Source: Spirochaetia bacterium UBA5763
GTDB lineage: Bacteria; Spirochaetota; UBA4802; UBA5550
Direction of reading: 5' to 3'
Assembly: GCA_002418835.1 (NCBI GenBank)
Contig: DIEX01000027.1
Location: forward strand, 1 to 64,000
Length of the DNA stretch: 64,000 nt
Below are positions 49,421 to 59,107 of this stretch, piece after piece. How positions within the stretch are numbered: the stretch's first letter is position 1; every line of letters begins with the position of its first letter. The notes under the pieces are model-generated. The model made no database searches, had not been told where the DNA came from, and saw only the letters and a list, made by a program, of their open reading frames with translations. Position numbers and translations under genes: made by a program.

Positions 49421-49526
49421 AGTACGTGTCCTTTATTAAATTTCTATTAAGCCAATATCAATTGAGAATAAATCCTGAACTTATGTCAACTTATTAATTG
49501 ACTGCCAAAGCTCAAAAGGTGACAAA

Positions 49527-50204
49527 TCAGTCTTTAAGTATAACTACCGGTGTACCTAATGAAATGAACTTCTCAAGTTCCACAATATCCCTGTTAAACA
49601 TTCTCATACAGCCGCTTGAACATGGATGCCCTATAGATTCTTCATCGTTATTCCCATGAATGGCAATACCGTAACCTATATCAGCCTTTTTCCCGTTTTT
49701 TTCAGGGATAATTCCTTTCGAAAGAGCATCATTGTATCTTCTGAGATCTTCTTCATTGGGGTAGTTAATTCCGAAATATCTCGGCCCGTAGGCATTGTCC
49801 CCCAGATCTTCATCAGGTTTACCATATTTATGGTATCCATTTGTTTTTTTGAAATAATACTCATTCATTTTACTGAGTTTGCGGTAGGATTCAGAACTTC
49901 TGTCGGAATCCATACTGAGAATTTCATTTACCTGATAGAAACCTTCCGGGGTCCTGTTGTCACCTTCATACAGCTTCGGCCCTGTATCACTGCTACTTCC
50001 ATAACCGATCCTGTATGATTCAATTTTACCCTTTCCGCGCTCATAAACGGATAGAGTGAATCTCTTTTTTGAAATCAAAATTACATAATTGCCATTATAA
50101 TTTCTGAAAGCTTTTTCAGATGCTTTCTCGTCAGTTTTTCCGCATGACAGAAAGAATCCGGAAACGATAGCAGAAAAGAGAATAAAAGAAAAACATTTCA
50201 TCAT
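49527..50204 (-). CDS. L,D-transpeptidase lipoprotein (YkuD family)
   Basis: A 225-residue precursor with lipobox FFLS-C (Cys about residue 19) and a YkuD domain ending in AIHGNNDEESIGHPCSSGCM, which carries the catalytic His and Cys of H-x(n)-S-x-G-C-x-R. Such enzymes cross-link peptidoglycan or attach lipoproteins to it. The domain also has the N-terminal KRFTLSVYERGKGKIESYRI strand typical of the family. Start ATG 50204 follows GGGAG; it begins 16 bases after the OmpH-like gene. Confidence 0.88.
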   Translation of the reverse strand: MMKCFSFILFSAIVSGFFLSCGKTDEKASEKAFRNYNGNYVILISKKRFTLSVYERGKGKIESYRIGYGSSSDTGPKLYEGDNRTPEGFYQVNEILSMDSDRSSESYRKLSKMNEYYFKKTNGYHKYGKPDEDLGDNAYGPRYFGINYPNEEDLRRYNDALSKGIIPEKNGKKADIGYGIAIHGNNDEESIGHPCSSGCMRMFNRDIVELEKFISLGTPVVILKD

Positions 50205-50220
50205 CAGGCAGCTCCCTCTT

Positions 50221-50589
50221 TTATTTAGCATCCGGAGATGAAATATCAGCAAGCTTTTTATACTCCCTGATCACATCATCAGTTATGTCATATGAAGATC
50301 TGGAATACAATACAGCATCGCCGGTATTCAGGATAAAATCCGCATTATGCCTTCGGGCAACATTTGAAATTGCAGTTTTTATTTTACCCAGAAGTCTGCT
50401 CTTATTCACATCATCCTGCCTGGTTTCCCCCTCTTTGGGCGCTCCCCCTCCGTCATGCTTAACAGCAAAAGCGTAAACTCTCGGCAGGTCAACATACCTG
50501 ATTACATACGCATCAGTACTACCCGTTCTGAAGGAAGAACATGAGCAAAGAAACAGCAGAACGAGAGAAAGAGATGATAGTCTCTTCAT
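50221..50589 (-). CDS. OmpH/Skp-like periplasmic chaperone, lipidated and short
   Basis: A 122-residue protein with lipobox FLCS-C (Cys about residue 17). It carries the OmpH/Skp pattern: YVIRYVDLPRVYAF at the N-terminal strand and ADFILNTGDAVLYSRSSYDITDDVI at the C-terminal half (typical VLY-x-S-x-x-D-I-T). The long coiled-coil tentacles of Skp are almost missing, so the protein is much shorter than the usual 160 residues. It starts on TGATG of the bamA stop, so it is translationally coupled to bamA and probably helps outer-membrane protein delivery. Confidence 0.75.
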   Translation of the reverse strand: MKRLSSLSLVLLFLCSCSSFRTGSTDAYVIRYVDLPRVYAFAVKHDGGGAPKEGETRQDDVNKSRLLGKIKTAISNVARRHNADFILNTGDAVLYSRSSYDITDDVIREYKKLADISSPDAK

Positions 50590-53150
50590 CAATATCTTAT
50601 ATCCCCGATAGAGAACTGGAAATTATAGCCGCTGATAGTTTTAAAACCATCATCATAAATCATCTTTTTCCCGAACCAGAACCTTAGAGGCATCATCGGC
50701 ACCTGTATTTTTATACCAAAGCCATACGAATATATAAAATACGGAAGCAGATCCCCGTCAGTAATCTGGTCAATTCTCCTGAGTTTACCACTGGCGAGAT
50801 CCTCAGAAACATATTCCTGGTATTTTTCATTAGTGAGAAGTTTCTCCCAGTAACTGTCAGTCCAGAGGGACCCGGCATCGAAAAAAGCCGTGACCCATAA
50901 CATCTGGGGATGTATCGGTATTCTATATTCAGCCCCGTACAGTATCCTGTGATAAAGCCCCACATATCTCCATGAATCCGGAAGAAATGGATCCTGGTAT
51001 TCCCACCCGCGTACTGTTTCAGGCCCGCCGATATCAAGCCTGTCATCCGATTCAAGCCATTCATTGTCATCATTAGACTGGTTCTTTTCAACCCAGGATT
51101 TCATCATCGGAGGGAGCAGGAAATCCGCACTACCCCTCAGTTCAATTACCGTAGGGTGGGACTTCAGGAACGGTATATGAAACGGCGAATAATAGACATA
51201 CATTTCAGGTGAAAACTGCATATAGTGGTCCTGGCCTCGCAGCAAGCCACCTCCGACTATAGCGTGAGAAAAACCTACACGCCACCCGCGAGTTGGATTC
51301 ATGTAGTTATCCTTTGAATCCCTGTATAGATAAAACTTCAGACTCCGTTTCTGCTGCTGCCCTTCATCTACAGCAAGCATAACCTCATCAGGGCTGTTTC
51401 CCGACGGATCAAGATAAGACTTGAATGTATGAGTCCAGGTTGACCCGAGAACCCAGTAGTACCAGAACCTGTAGCTCAACCCTAAAGAGTATCCTATACC
51501 CTGCTTACGGTATTTGGACTCCTCATCTGAATCAGGAAAAATCGAATTGTCTTCATACTGGTAAATATAATAAAAAATAGAACTGTTGAATGCTACGGGG
51601 TAGTCTAAAAGCCATCTTTCCTGAAAGCTGAGAGTTACAGAGGACTTCTGCGGGCCGTACTCAAACTTGACACCCACTGTCTGGCCATTGCCCATGAAGT
51701 TATTCTCTTTGATATCGGCAAAGATAGAAAATCCCGATGTGGAACCATAACCGCCTCCAAGTGAAATTGTACCTGTGGGCTGCTCTTCAACATCAACAAT
51801 CAGGTTCATATAACCGTCCTTTGTTCCGGGACGGACATCAAAGTCCACCTGTTTAAAGTACCCCAGGTTATAAACCTTTTCACGGGATACCTGCATTTTT
51901 TCAGAATCGAAAAGTTCACCTTCCTTTATTACCAGTTCGCGGCGTATTACTTTATCTTTAGTTTTTTTATTCCCTTTTATTATTACCTGCTCAATGTAGG
52001 CTTTTTTCCCTTCACTTATCATGAAATCTATTTTCACGAATTTTCTTTTCTCTTTTTTACCTTTTACTTCAACTTCCCTTTCTGTTACAGTCCTTTGCGG
52101 AACAACCCTCGCAAAAATATAACCCTTTGAAGCATAAAGAAAACTTATCGACTGACGGTCATTCTGAAACTTTGTATTATCAAAAAGTTCGCCCTTCTCT
52201 TTCAGTTGAAAAGACTTCTTCAGATTATCAATCTCTTTCTGGGAAAGAACATTGCTTTTACCCTCTTCAAAGTTTACAGTGTATTCACCATCGAAATAAT
52301 ATCTGTCACCCTCACTGAGCTTTAAAACAATATATATTCCGCGTTCATCCATTTTAACAGGATCAACCCATTCATATTCGACTTTTTCATCAACAATCTG
52401 GGCATCAATATAGCCCTCCTGCTGATAATAACCTACGAGTTTACGCTTATCCTCTTCATAAACCTCTCTCTTAAAAGCACCGTCACTGAAGAGTGAATCC
52501 TCTTTTGTTTCAAGGAGTGCAAAAAGCTCTTTTGTATATATTTTTGTTGCGCCGAGGATTGCAAATTTCCTGACTTTAATCTCCTCGCCTTCATCAATTA
52601 TTATCTGCACAATAACACTGTTTTTATCTTCGCCGTCTTTTACCTTATACGATATGAAGGCATTAAAGTATCCTTCCTTGTTATACTTCTCTTTTATCTG
52701 CTTTATGCTTGCTTCAACAAGATCCTTCCTGTATACTTCACCCTCTTTAATCTGCATTGCCTCAAGGAGATCTGTCTCAATAAGCTCGTCGTATCCCTTG
52801 AATATCAGCTTTTCCACCACCGGGCGTTCTTCAACAATTACTCTAACCTTAACCCCGTCACCATCTTCATCGATCTCTACTTTAACATTTTCAAAAAAAC
52901 CTAGAGCGAATATCTGCTTGATATCCTCACGGACTTCGGCAGATTTAAGGGGATACCCCACAGTGGTGAGCATAACTTCATGGACATCATCTTCGTCAAA
53001 GTTGTGGAGCCCTTCAATCTCAATCTTTTTAACAATCAGGTTTTCATATTTTGACGGCTGGGAGGAGAGGTAATTATACGCTGATATCATGAATAACAGC
53101 GCAAAGACAGCACCTGCTGCTCCGTAAAAAAATCTTCTTTTTATCTGCAT
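50589..53150 (-). CDS. bamA: Outer-membrane protein assembly factor BamA
   Basis: An 853-residue Omp85 protein: signal-anchor-like N terminus, five POTRA domains (about residues 35-460), and a C-terminal 16-strand barrel. Signature segments are GGGYGSTSGFSIFADIKENN (about 475) and the barrel-closing loop GGPETVRGWEYQDPFLPDS (about 700). It inserts barrel proteins into the outer membrane. The last residues are IGDIRY. Followed by the coupled OmpH-like gene, the usual genomic partner. Confidence 0.95.
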   Translation of the reverse strand: MQIKRRFFYGAAGAVFALLFMISAYNYLSSQPSKYENLIVKKIEIEGLHNFDEDDVHEVMLTTVGYPLKSAEVREDIKQIFALGFFENVKVEIDEDGDGVKVRVIVEERPVVEKLIFKGYDELIETDLLEAMQIKEGEVYRKDLVEASIKQIKEKYNKEGYFNAFISYKVKDGEDKNSVIVQIIIDEGEEIKVRKFAILGATKIYTKELFALLETKEDSLFSDGAFKREVYEEDKRKLVGYYQQEGYIDAQIVDEKVEYEWVDPVKMDERGIYIVLKLSEGDRYYFDGEYTVNFEEGKSNVLSQKEIDNLKKSFQLKEKGELFDNTKFQNDRQSISFLYASKGYIFARVVPQRTVTEREVEVKGKKEKRKFVKIDFMISEGKKAYIEQVIIKGNKKTKDKVIRRELVIKEGELFDSEKMQVSREKVYNLGYFKQVDFDVRPGTKDGYMNLIVDVEEQPTGTISLGGGYGSTSGFSIFADIKENNFMGNGQTVGVKFEYGPQKSSVTLSFQERWLLDYPVAFNSSIFYYIYQYEDNSIFPDSDEESKYRKQGIGYSLGLSYRFWYYWVLGSTWTHTFKSYLDPSGNSPDEVMLAVDEGQQQKRSLKFYLYRDSKDNYMNPTRGWRVGFSHAIVGGGLLRGQDHYMQFSPEMYVYYSPFHIPFLKSHPTVIELRGSADFLLPPMMKSWVEKNQSNDDNEWLESDDRLDIGGPETVRGWEYQDPFLPDSWRYVGLYHRILYGAEYRIPIHPQMLWVTAFFDAGSLWTDSYWEKLLTNEKYQEYVSEDLASGKLRRIDQITDGDLLPYFIYSYGFGIKIQVPMMPLRFWFGKKMIYDDGFKTISGYNFQFSIGDIRY

Positions 53151-53371
53151 TATTATATCGCTATTCCGGTTTATTGTATCTGCTAATTTTGAGCCTGAAG
53201 GTCAATTGTACCCTTTATATATTATATTCAGGTATGTCAAGAAAAATGAATGCAAGAATTAATGCTAAAGATTTTGAAAACTATCCCGGGGTTTATGTTA
53301 CTAAAAAATACAATATATTAAATAAACGTCTAAAACCGGAGTAATTCACTCTTCAGATGATATACTACATG

Positions 53372-54856
53372 CTAAATTGTTATTCTCAAGCCGGTAAAAT
53401 ACTGCACCCCCGGTTCCGGGTAACCATCCCTTAAAAAATACTCTTCATTATAAATATTATTAATTCTTGAATAGATATAAAATGTTTTATAAAGCTTTAT
53501 ATGCAGTTCAAGGTTTCCCACTACAAATGAATTCAGCTTCTTATCTGATTCAGGATCAACATATACATCCCCATTGAAAGAGTTCTCCCAGTTAATCTCG
53601 AACAACGGGCCCGTATATGCGAGATTGACAGCAAAAACATTTTCAGGCCTATATGTAATATTTGTATCCCTGAACCTGCGTCCCGGCATATAGTTGAAAT
53701 AGTCATAAATTGTTGCAAAATCGAACCTGTGATCCATTACATATAAAGATGCGGAAAACTCGCCCCTGGCATTTACAAAAGAGGCCTCAATAGGATTTAT
53801 TGTTAAAACATCCTCATCATTAGAGGTGTAATTGTAAAAATTATTACTTCTCTCGTATATCCCTTTAAATCTGAATTTTAAATTTTCGATTCCCACAGTG
53901 CTCTGCTCACCCCTTTCGAAATTAAGGAGAAGCTCACTCTTCAATTCCGAATGATTTACTGTGGCAGATGGAACTTCATAGGGAACTGAAATATACTTTT
54001 TAGAGTAAATATCATTGGCCGGATCATAAGGAACAAGTTTGTATTCATGAAGCAGTTCGATGGCAACGTACTTTATATTGATTGAAGAGATATTCCCTTT
54101 AAAATAATAGTAATCTGTTCCATCATTATGCCATGATACTACCGGAGAAAGAGTAAGCATGGTATATTCAGTTATTTTAAAACTCCCGAACAGCTCACCC
54201 GAAGCATAGCTGTCATCTTCATATTCAACCGGATAATTATTTTTTATCCCCTCAAGCCTGAACCCCGCCTTGTTCGAAGCAGACCAGACATACTCCAGAC
54301 CGATCACACCACGAGATGAGTAGAAAGTATCGTCAACCTCCTCGATAGCGGCCTGCGCTTCATTTTTTTCCAGTTTATGATCATACCTTGAGGTGCTTAA
54401 ATCGATCTCCCATCTTGCAGGTGCAGGCTTAAACTCATTCTTTATCCTGAATTTTATATGATCCTTATTCTCCCTGCCGTAATACTCATTTTCAAACATT
54501 CCGTAAGTACTGTTTGAAATCTCAAATTCAGGTATCATCTTCCAGTAATCGGTAAGAGTAACTTCACCGTTAAAGCCGGTATCATTACTTATAAAACTGG
54601 AATTATCATATTCGTCAAAATCATTAGTATAAACTATACCGGAATTAAGCTGATACGCAAAATTAGCCAGTCCCTGGGTCATAAGTATGGAATACATGGA
54701 ATCACCATTCAGGCCGGCAAGCATCCTTCCGTCGAAGTTAATTGAAGATGATGTATTATTATTTGATGCAGCGTCTGAACCGCTTGTGTTCTGAGCGTTT
54801 GCAGCGGCACTGAAAAATAATAATATCATAGCCAGAGATAAACTGATTTTTCTCAT
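53372..54856 (-). CDS. TonB-receptor-like beta-barrel without plug domain
   Basis: A 494-residue protein with a signal peptide (about residues 1-21, ending ANAQ), a short Asn/Ser-rich linker, then aromatic-alternating strands. Its C terminus, YSRINNIYNEEYFLRDGYPE followed by PGVQYFTGLRITI, matches the end of TonB-dependent receptors. The N-terminal plug and TonB box are absent. It could be a porin-like barrel derived from such a receptor. It is monocistronic, between bamA and metK. Substrate unknown. Confidence 0.7.
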   Translation of the reverse strand: MRKISLSLAMILLFFSAAANAQNTSGSDAASNNNTSSSINFDGRMLAGLNGDSMYSILMTQGLANFAYQLNSGIVYTNDFDEYDNSSFISNDTGFNGEVTLTDYWKMIPEFEISNSTYGMFENEYYGRENKDHIKFRIKNEFKPAPARWEIDLSTSRYDHKLEKNEAQAAIEEVDDTFYSSRGVIGLEYVWSASNKAGFRLEGIKNNYPVEYEDDSYASGELFGSFKITEYTMLTLSPVVSWHNDGTDYYYFKGNISSINIKYVAIELLHEYKLVPYDPANDIYSKKYISVPYEVPSATVNHSELKSELLLNFERGEQSTVGIENLKFRFKGIYERSNNFYNYTSNDEDVLTINPIEASFVNARGEFSASLYVMDHRFDFATIYDYFNYMPGRRFRDTNITYRPENVFAVNLAYTGPLFEINWENSFNGDVYVDPESDKKLNSFVVGNLELHIKLYKTFYIYSRINNIYNEEYFLRDGYPEPGVQYFTGLRITI

Positions 54857-54867
54857 ATAACCTGCTT

Positions 54868-54901
54868 AAAAAACAGCGGAGCCTTTTTACATGCCCCGCC
54901 G
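54868..54901 (-). terminator. Terminator of metK
   Basis: Read leftwards, CGGCGGGGC, a 10-base loop and GCTCCGCTG are followed by TTTTTT. It lies about 45 bases after the metK stop. Confidence 0.75.
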
Positions 54902-54944
54902 GTTCTCCAAAATGTTAATTACTGAACATTATAATAATTAAAGT

Positions 54945-56099
54945 CTATTTAAGAGCCTGAAACTTATCTGTAAGCTCCCATTTGAAACCCTCATTTTCTC
55001 TTCCGAAATGACCGTATGCGGCAGTAGCCCTGAATTGAGGCCTCTTGAGATCGAGAGACTTTATAATTCCTGAGGGTTTCATATCGAATATGTCCCTGAC
55101 TCTTTTTACTATTTCAGATTCAGCAACATGCCCGGTGCCGAAAGTATCAACCATTACAGAAACAGGATCAGCAACACCTATAGCATAGGCAAGCTGAACT
55201 TCACATTTGTATGCAAGTCCCGCAGCAACTATATTTTTTGCTATATATCTCCCCATGTAAGCTGCGGATCTGTCCACCTTTGATGAATCTTTACCTGAAA
55301 AAGCGCCGCCGCCGTGTCTCCCCATGCCGCCATATGTATCAACAATTATCTTTCTTCCTGTTAAGCCGGTGTCACCATGAGGGCCGCCAACGACAAAACG
55401 CCCTGTGGGATTTATATAGAATTTTGTTTCCGCTGTCAGCATATCAGCAGGGATGACTTTTTTAATGGCCAGTTCTATAACTGCTTCCCTGATCTTTTCA
55501 CTGCTCACCTCAGGAGTATGCTGAGTTGAGATAACAACTGTATCAATAAATTTCGGCTTTCCGTTTTCATATTTAACTGTGACCTGGGATTTGGAATCAG
55601 GCCTGAAAAAATCCACTTCACCTGCTTTTCTCACATCCGCAAGCTTCTTTACCAGTTTGTGAGCCATCAGTATCGGCATAGGCATAAGTTCATCTGTTTC
55701 TGCAACAGAGAAACCGAACATCATACCCTGGTCACCGGCACCCTGTTCCTTGAAAAGACCTTCTCCCTCTGTTACTCCCTGTGATATGTCGGGTGACTGG
55801 GAATGAACATATGTCTGAACTTCACAATTTTTATAATCAAAACCGATTCCAGGATCATCATAACCGATCCACTTCACAACATCCCTGGCAACCTTTTCGT
55901 AATCCACTTCAACCCTGGATGTCACTTCACCGGCAAGTATAATTCTGTTAGTTGTTACAAGAGTTTCCAGCGCGACTCTTGAATCAGGATCCCCTGACAG
56001 ATGAGAGTCAAGAATGGCATCAGAAATCTGATCAGCAATCTTATCGGGATGCCCCTCGGAAACAGATTCTGATGTAAATATAAAGTCACTCTGCGGCAT
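54945..56099 (-). CDS. metK: S-adenosylmethionine synthetase
   Basis: A 384-residue MetK: SVSEGHPDKIADQISDAILD at the N terminus, GAGDQGMMFGFS (about 112) and the loop GGGAFSGKDSSKVDRSAAYM (about 255). Makes SAM from methionine and ATP. ATG at 56099 is preceded by GGAGG; an in-frame ATG 12 bases upstream overlaps it. No SAM riboswitch is visible upstream. Confidence 0.97.
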   Translation of the reverse strand: MPQSDFIFTSESVSEGHPDKIADQISDAILDSHLSGDPDSRVALETLVTTNRIILAGEVTSRVEVDYEKVARDVVKWIGYDDPGIGFDYKNCEVQTYVHSQSPDISQGVTEGEGLFKEQGAGDQGMMFGFSVAETDELMPMPILMAHKLVKKLADVRKAGEVDFFRPDSKSQVTVKYENGKPKFIDTVVISTQHTPEVSSEKIREAVIELAIKKVIPADMLTAETKFYINPTGRFVVGGPHGDTGLTGRKIIVDTYGGMGRHGGGAFSGKDSSKVDRSAAYMGRYIAKNIVAAGLAYKCEVQLAYAIGVADPVSVMVDTFGTGHVAESEIVKRVRDIFDMKPSGIIKSLDLKRPQFRATAAYGHFGRENEGFKWELTDKFQALK

Positions 56100-56157
56100 T
56101 TCAGCCTCCATAAAAATATTATTTCATAAAATGATAAAAAACCGGTTTAATAACAGA

Positions 56158-56505
56158 TTATCTGTTACTGCCGGAGTCTTTTTGACTCCCGCTTTCAGCA
56201 GGGGTATCAGCTTTTTCTATCATTCCTGACTCAGTGGTTTCCGTGTTTAAAATTTTATCTTTTAAAGAACCGGTTTTTTTTGATTCAAGAATGGCTAATC
56301 CAAGTGAACCCGCCATAAAGATTATAACCATTGCAGCTGTTATCTTGGTGATAATATCAGCAGTGGACGAACCGAAGGTTGACTGTCCTGCTCCACCCAG
56401 AATACCCATACCGGCTCCCTTATCAGACTGAAGCAGAATGACTATAATAATCAGAACGCATAATATGACAAATAAAACACTCAATATTGATGTTAATACA
56501 CCCAT
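56158..56505 (-). CDS. secG: Preprotein translocase subunit SecG
   Basis: A 115-residue protein with two membrane segments (about 5-22 and 55-73) and the SecG motif LQSDKGAGMGILGGAGQSTFGS between them. The C-terminal tail (about 85-115) is charged and disordered. Lies downstream of tpiA, as in many bacteria. Confidence 0.94.
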   Translation of the reverse strand: MGVLTSILSVLFVILCVLIIIVILLQSDKGAGMGILGGAGQSTFGSSTADIITKITAAMVIIFMAGSLGLAILESKKTGSLKDKILNTETTESGMIEKADTPAESGSQKDSGSNR

Positions 56506-56661
56506 TTTTTCCTCTTAATATAATAAATAGAAAAATACTCTCAGAACATACGTCTGACAGCGTAAGTTTGCCACAACTCCATGTCAAGAAATTACTAATA
56601 TTTCTTCCTTTATAAAAAAATCAATCAGTATTTAGTACTTATTTGTTTTTATAAATATTAA

Positions 56662-56691
56662 CAAAAACCGCCCCGCTTTTAAGGCGGGCCT
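56662..56691 (-). terminator. Terminator of the gap-tpiA unit
   Basis: Read leftwards, GCCCGC, loop CTTAAAA and GCGGGGC (one bulge) are followed by GGTTTTTG, about 30 bases after the tpiA stop. secG and metK therefore probably have their own promoter. Confidence 0.75.
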
Positions 56692-56722
56692 ATATTTACA
56701 ATATTTATATACAAATCAATAC

Positions 56723-57475
56723 TTATATATTAATAATCTTCAGGAAAGAATCCTCTTCAAGGCTTGCCCCCCCCACAAGAACTCCGTCAATATTCTCCCG
56801 GGTATATAAACCGGAAATATTATCAGGTTTCACAGAACCTCCATAAAGAACAGGAATAATTTCAGCAGTTTCAACTCCGAAAAGAGTCTTTATCAGCCCG
56901 CGAATCACACCGTGTGCCTCCTCTGCCATTTCAGGAGTGGCGACTTTACCTGTACCTATTGCCCATACCGGCTCATACGCTATGGAAATCCGGCTCATAT
57001 CTTCAGGTTTCAAGCCGGCAAAAGCCCCTTTCACCTGAGCTTCCAGGACTTTTTCAGTTTCACCGCTCTCCCGCTCAAGCAGAAGTTCCCCCACACAAAC
57101 CATAGGCTCAAGACCGTTCGCAAGAGCGGATTTCACCTTGATATTAACATCGTCATCAGTTTCGTGGAAGATATGCCTTCTTTCGGAGTGGCCGATAAGT
57201 ATAAACGACGCACCGCAATCTTTTACCATAAGAGGGGATATCTCCCCTGTAAATGCGCCCTGATTTTCATGAAACATATTCTGTGCGCCTGTTCTCAGCG
57301 GTGTATCCGCACATAAAGCGGAAACCCTTGATAAAACCGTAGCAGGAGGGAATACAACATACTCCCTACCGGATTTAACATTCAGGCCGTTAATTAAAGC
57401 TTTTATAAGTTTCTCTGCCTCATCTCCGGTTTTAAACATCTTCCAGTTCCCGGCAAAGATCTGCCTCCTGTCCAT
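56723..57475 (-). CDS. tpiA: Triosephosphate isomerase
   Basis: A 250-residue TIM barrel with all signatures: AGNWKMFK (catalytic Lys), ILIGHSERRHIF (His), AYEPVWAIGTGKVATPE (Glu and loop 6) and YGGSVKPDN. Start ATG 57475, eight bases after GGAGG. Co-transcribed with gap, 19 bases after it. Confidence 0.97.
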   Translation of the reverse strand: MDRRQIFAGNWKMFKTGDEAEKLIKALINGLNVKSGREYVVFPPATVLSRVSALCADTPLRTGAQNMFHENQGAFTGEISPLMVKDCGASFILIGHSERRHIFHETDDDVNIKVKSALANGLEPMVCVGELLLERESGETEKVLEAQVKGAFAGLKPEDMSRISIAYEPVWAIGTGKVATPEMAEEAHGVIRGLIKTLFGVETAEIIPVLYGGSVKPDNISGLYTRENIDGVLVGGASLEEDSFLKIINI

Positions 57476-57494
57476 CAATCAATCCTCCAGGTTG

Positions 57495-58505
57495 TCATTT
57501 CGATATATAAAGAGCAAGATCAATGCATCTCAATGAATAGCCCCATTCATTATCATACCAGCTCAGAACTTTCAGAAGATTTCCGCCGGTGACCTTTGTA
57601 AGCTCTGCATCAAAAATGGAGGAATAGCTGTTCCCCTTGAAGTCAATTGAAACAAGCGGCTCTTCGCTATACTGAAGTATCCCTTTGAGTTCGCCTTCAG
57701 ATGCCTCTTTCACAGCTTTGTTTACTTCTTCAATAGTGACATCTTTTTTAAGCGTACATGTTAGGTCAACTATGGAAACATTGGGGGTCGGAACCCTTAT
57801 TGCTCCTCCATCGAGTTTCCCCTTCAGATCCGGTATAACAAGAGCAACTGCTTTTGCCGCACCTGTTGTAGTGGGGATCATTGACATTGCAGCAGCTCTT
57901 GCCCTGCGGAGATCCTTATGCGGCGCATCAAGAACCTTCTGGTCATTGGTATAGGAATGTATAGTGGTCATGAGACCTTTCTCTATGCCGAATTTATTAT
58001 GTATTACTTTGGCAAGAGGGGCAAGGCAGTTAGTTGTGCAGGAGGCGTTTGATATTATTTTATGAGCAGATTTATCAAACATATTCTCATTTACACCCAT
58101 AACAATTGTTATGTCCTCTTTCTTGGCCGGAGCGGATATAATCACCCTCTGAGCTCCTGCTTTAAGATGAGCCTCTGCTTTATCCCTCTCAGTATATTTC
58201 CCCGTTGACTCTATGACAACATCAATACCCTCCGCTTTCCACGGCAGGGCAGCAGGGTCCTTTTCAGAATGTACCTTGATCTTCTTTCCATTAACAGTAA
58301 TTGAAGTATCGTCATAAGAAACATCCCCGTCAAATATTCCGAATATTGAATCATACTTGAAGAGATGCGCCAGGGTTTTAGCATCTGTAAGGTCGTTGAT
58401 ACTGATAACCTCTACATTGCCATATTTTTCAGGATACATAAATATCCCTCTGACAACATTGCGGCCGATTCTGCCGAATCCGTTCACTGAAATTTTAACA
58501 CTCAT
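57495..58505 (-). CDS. gap: Glyceraldehyde-3-phosphate dehydrogenase
   Basis: A 336-residue GAPDH: Rossmann GFGRIGRNVVRG and the catalytic cysteine in SNASCTTNCLAPLAKV (about residue 155), with His in TIHSYTNDQKVLD (about 180). The N-terminal and full length fit the standard glycolytic enzyme. ATG preceded by GGAG. An inverted repeat upstream (58536-58588) may regulate it. Confidence 0.97.
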   Translation of the reverse strand: MSVKISVNGFGRIGRNVVRGIFMYPEKYGNVEVISINDLTDAKTLAHLFKYDSIFGIFDGDVSYDDTSITVNGKKIKVHSEKDPAALPWKAEGIDVVIESTGKYTERDKAEAHLKAGAQRVIISAPAKKEDITIVMGVNENMFDKSAHKIISNASCTTNCLAPLAKVIHNKFGIEKGLMTTIHSYTNDQKVLDAPHKDLRRARAAAMSMIPTTTGAAKAVALVIPDLKGKLDGGAIRVPTPNVSIVDLTCTLKKDVTIEEVNKAVKEASEGELKGILQYSEEPLVSIDFKGNSYSSIFDAELTKVTGGNLLKVLSWYDNEWGYSLRCIDLALYISK

Positions 58506-58535
58506 ATTCTCCTCCGTATCTTTATAAAGATGTAA

Positions 58536-58588
58536 TCTGCTGAATCAGTTTTTTCATGTAATTGTCTTTATAATTTAGCTTCAGCAGA
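58536..58588. repeat. 9-bp inverted repeat upstream of gap
   Basis: TCTGCTGAA (58536-58544) and TTCAGCAGA (58580-58588) are perfect complements with a 35-base spacer. It lies between folK and gap, 31 bases before the gap start. It could be a regulatory looped site or a leader hairpin. Confidence 0.4.
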
Positions 58589-58612
58589 ACTTTTTTTCAA
58601 AAAAAAGATCAA

Positions 58613-59107
58613 TTATCGGGACTGAATACCGGATAATCCTGTAGTTTTAAGCTTATCCTTTATCAGCAAGCCGGAATAATTCTCACCAGTTACAGGGTCC
58701 CGGAGCTCCGGGTTTAATTCCACAAGGTGTTTTATTATAAACTCCCTGTTCCGGATTTCAGGATGCGGAATCACCAGGCTGCTGTTATTCATTACAAGAT
58801 CATCGTACAGGAGAATATCAAGGTCAATCTCCCGGGGCCCTTTATCGAACCTTTTAACTCTCCCCAGAGTTTTTTCAATTTCCTTCAGAGTTTCGAGAAG
58901 CGTTTCAGGGGGGATTTGAGTTTTTATCAATATTACCTGGTTTAAAAAATCACGCTGTTCTGTATAATCCACAGCTTTTGTTTCGATGACTGAGCTTTCA
59001 TACAGCAGTTCAGGAGATATTCTTTCCTTAATCATCCCGATAGCGGACACAAGATACTCTCTCCGCTCCCCTATATTGCTCCCGAGGCCTATATATACTA
59101 AAGGCAT
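58613..59107 (-). CDS. folK: 2-amino-4-hydroxy-6-hydroxymethyldihydropteridine pyrophosphokinase
   Basis: A 164-residue HPPK for folate synthesis: YIGLGSNIGERREYL, TEQRDFLNQVILIKT, GPREIDLDILLYDD and IPHPEIRNREFI are diagnostic. The start codon overlaps the stop of the upstream ATPase gene (TAATG), so it is translationally coupled to it. No other folate gene is nearby. Confidence 0.95.
   Translation of the reverse strand: MPLVYIGLGSNIGERREYLVSAIGMIKERISPELLYESSVIETKAVDYTEQRDFLNQVILIKTQIPPETLLETLKEIEKTLGRVKRFDKGPREIDLDILLYDDLVMNNSSLVIPHPEIRNREFIIKHLVELNPELRDPVTGENYSGLLIKDKLKTTGLSGIQSR

Noticed and set aside
49460..49489. TTGACA upstream of yajC as promoter
   Set aside because: No acceptable -10 box at the right distance.
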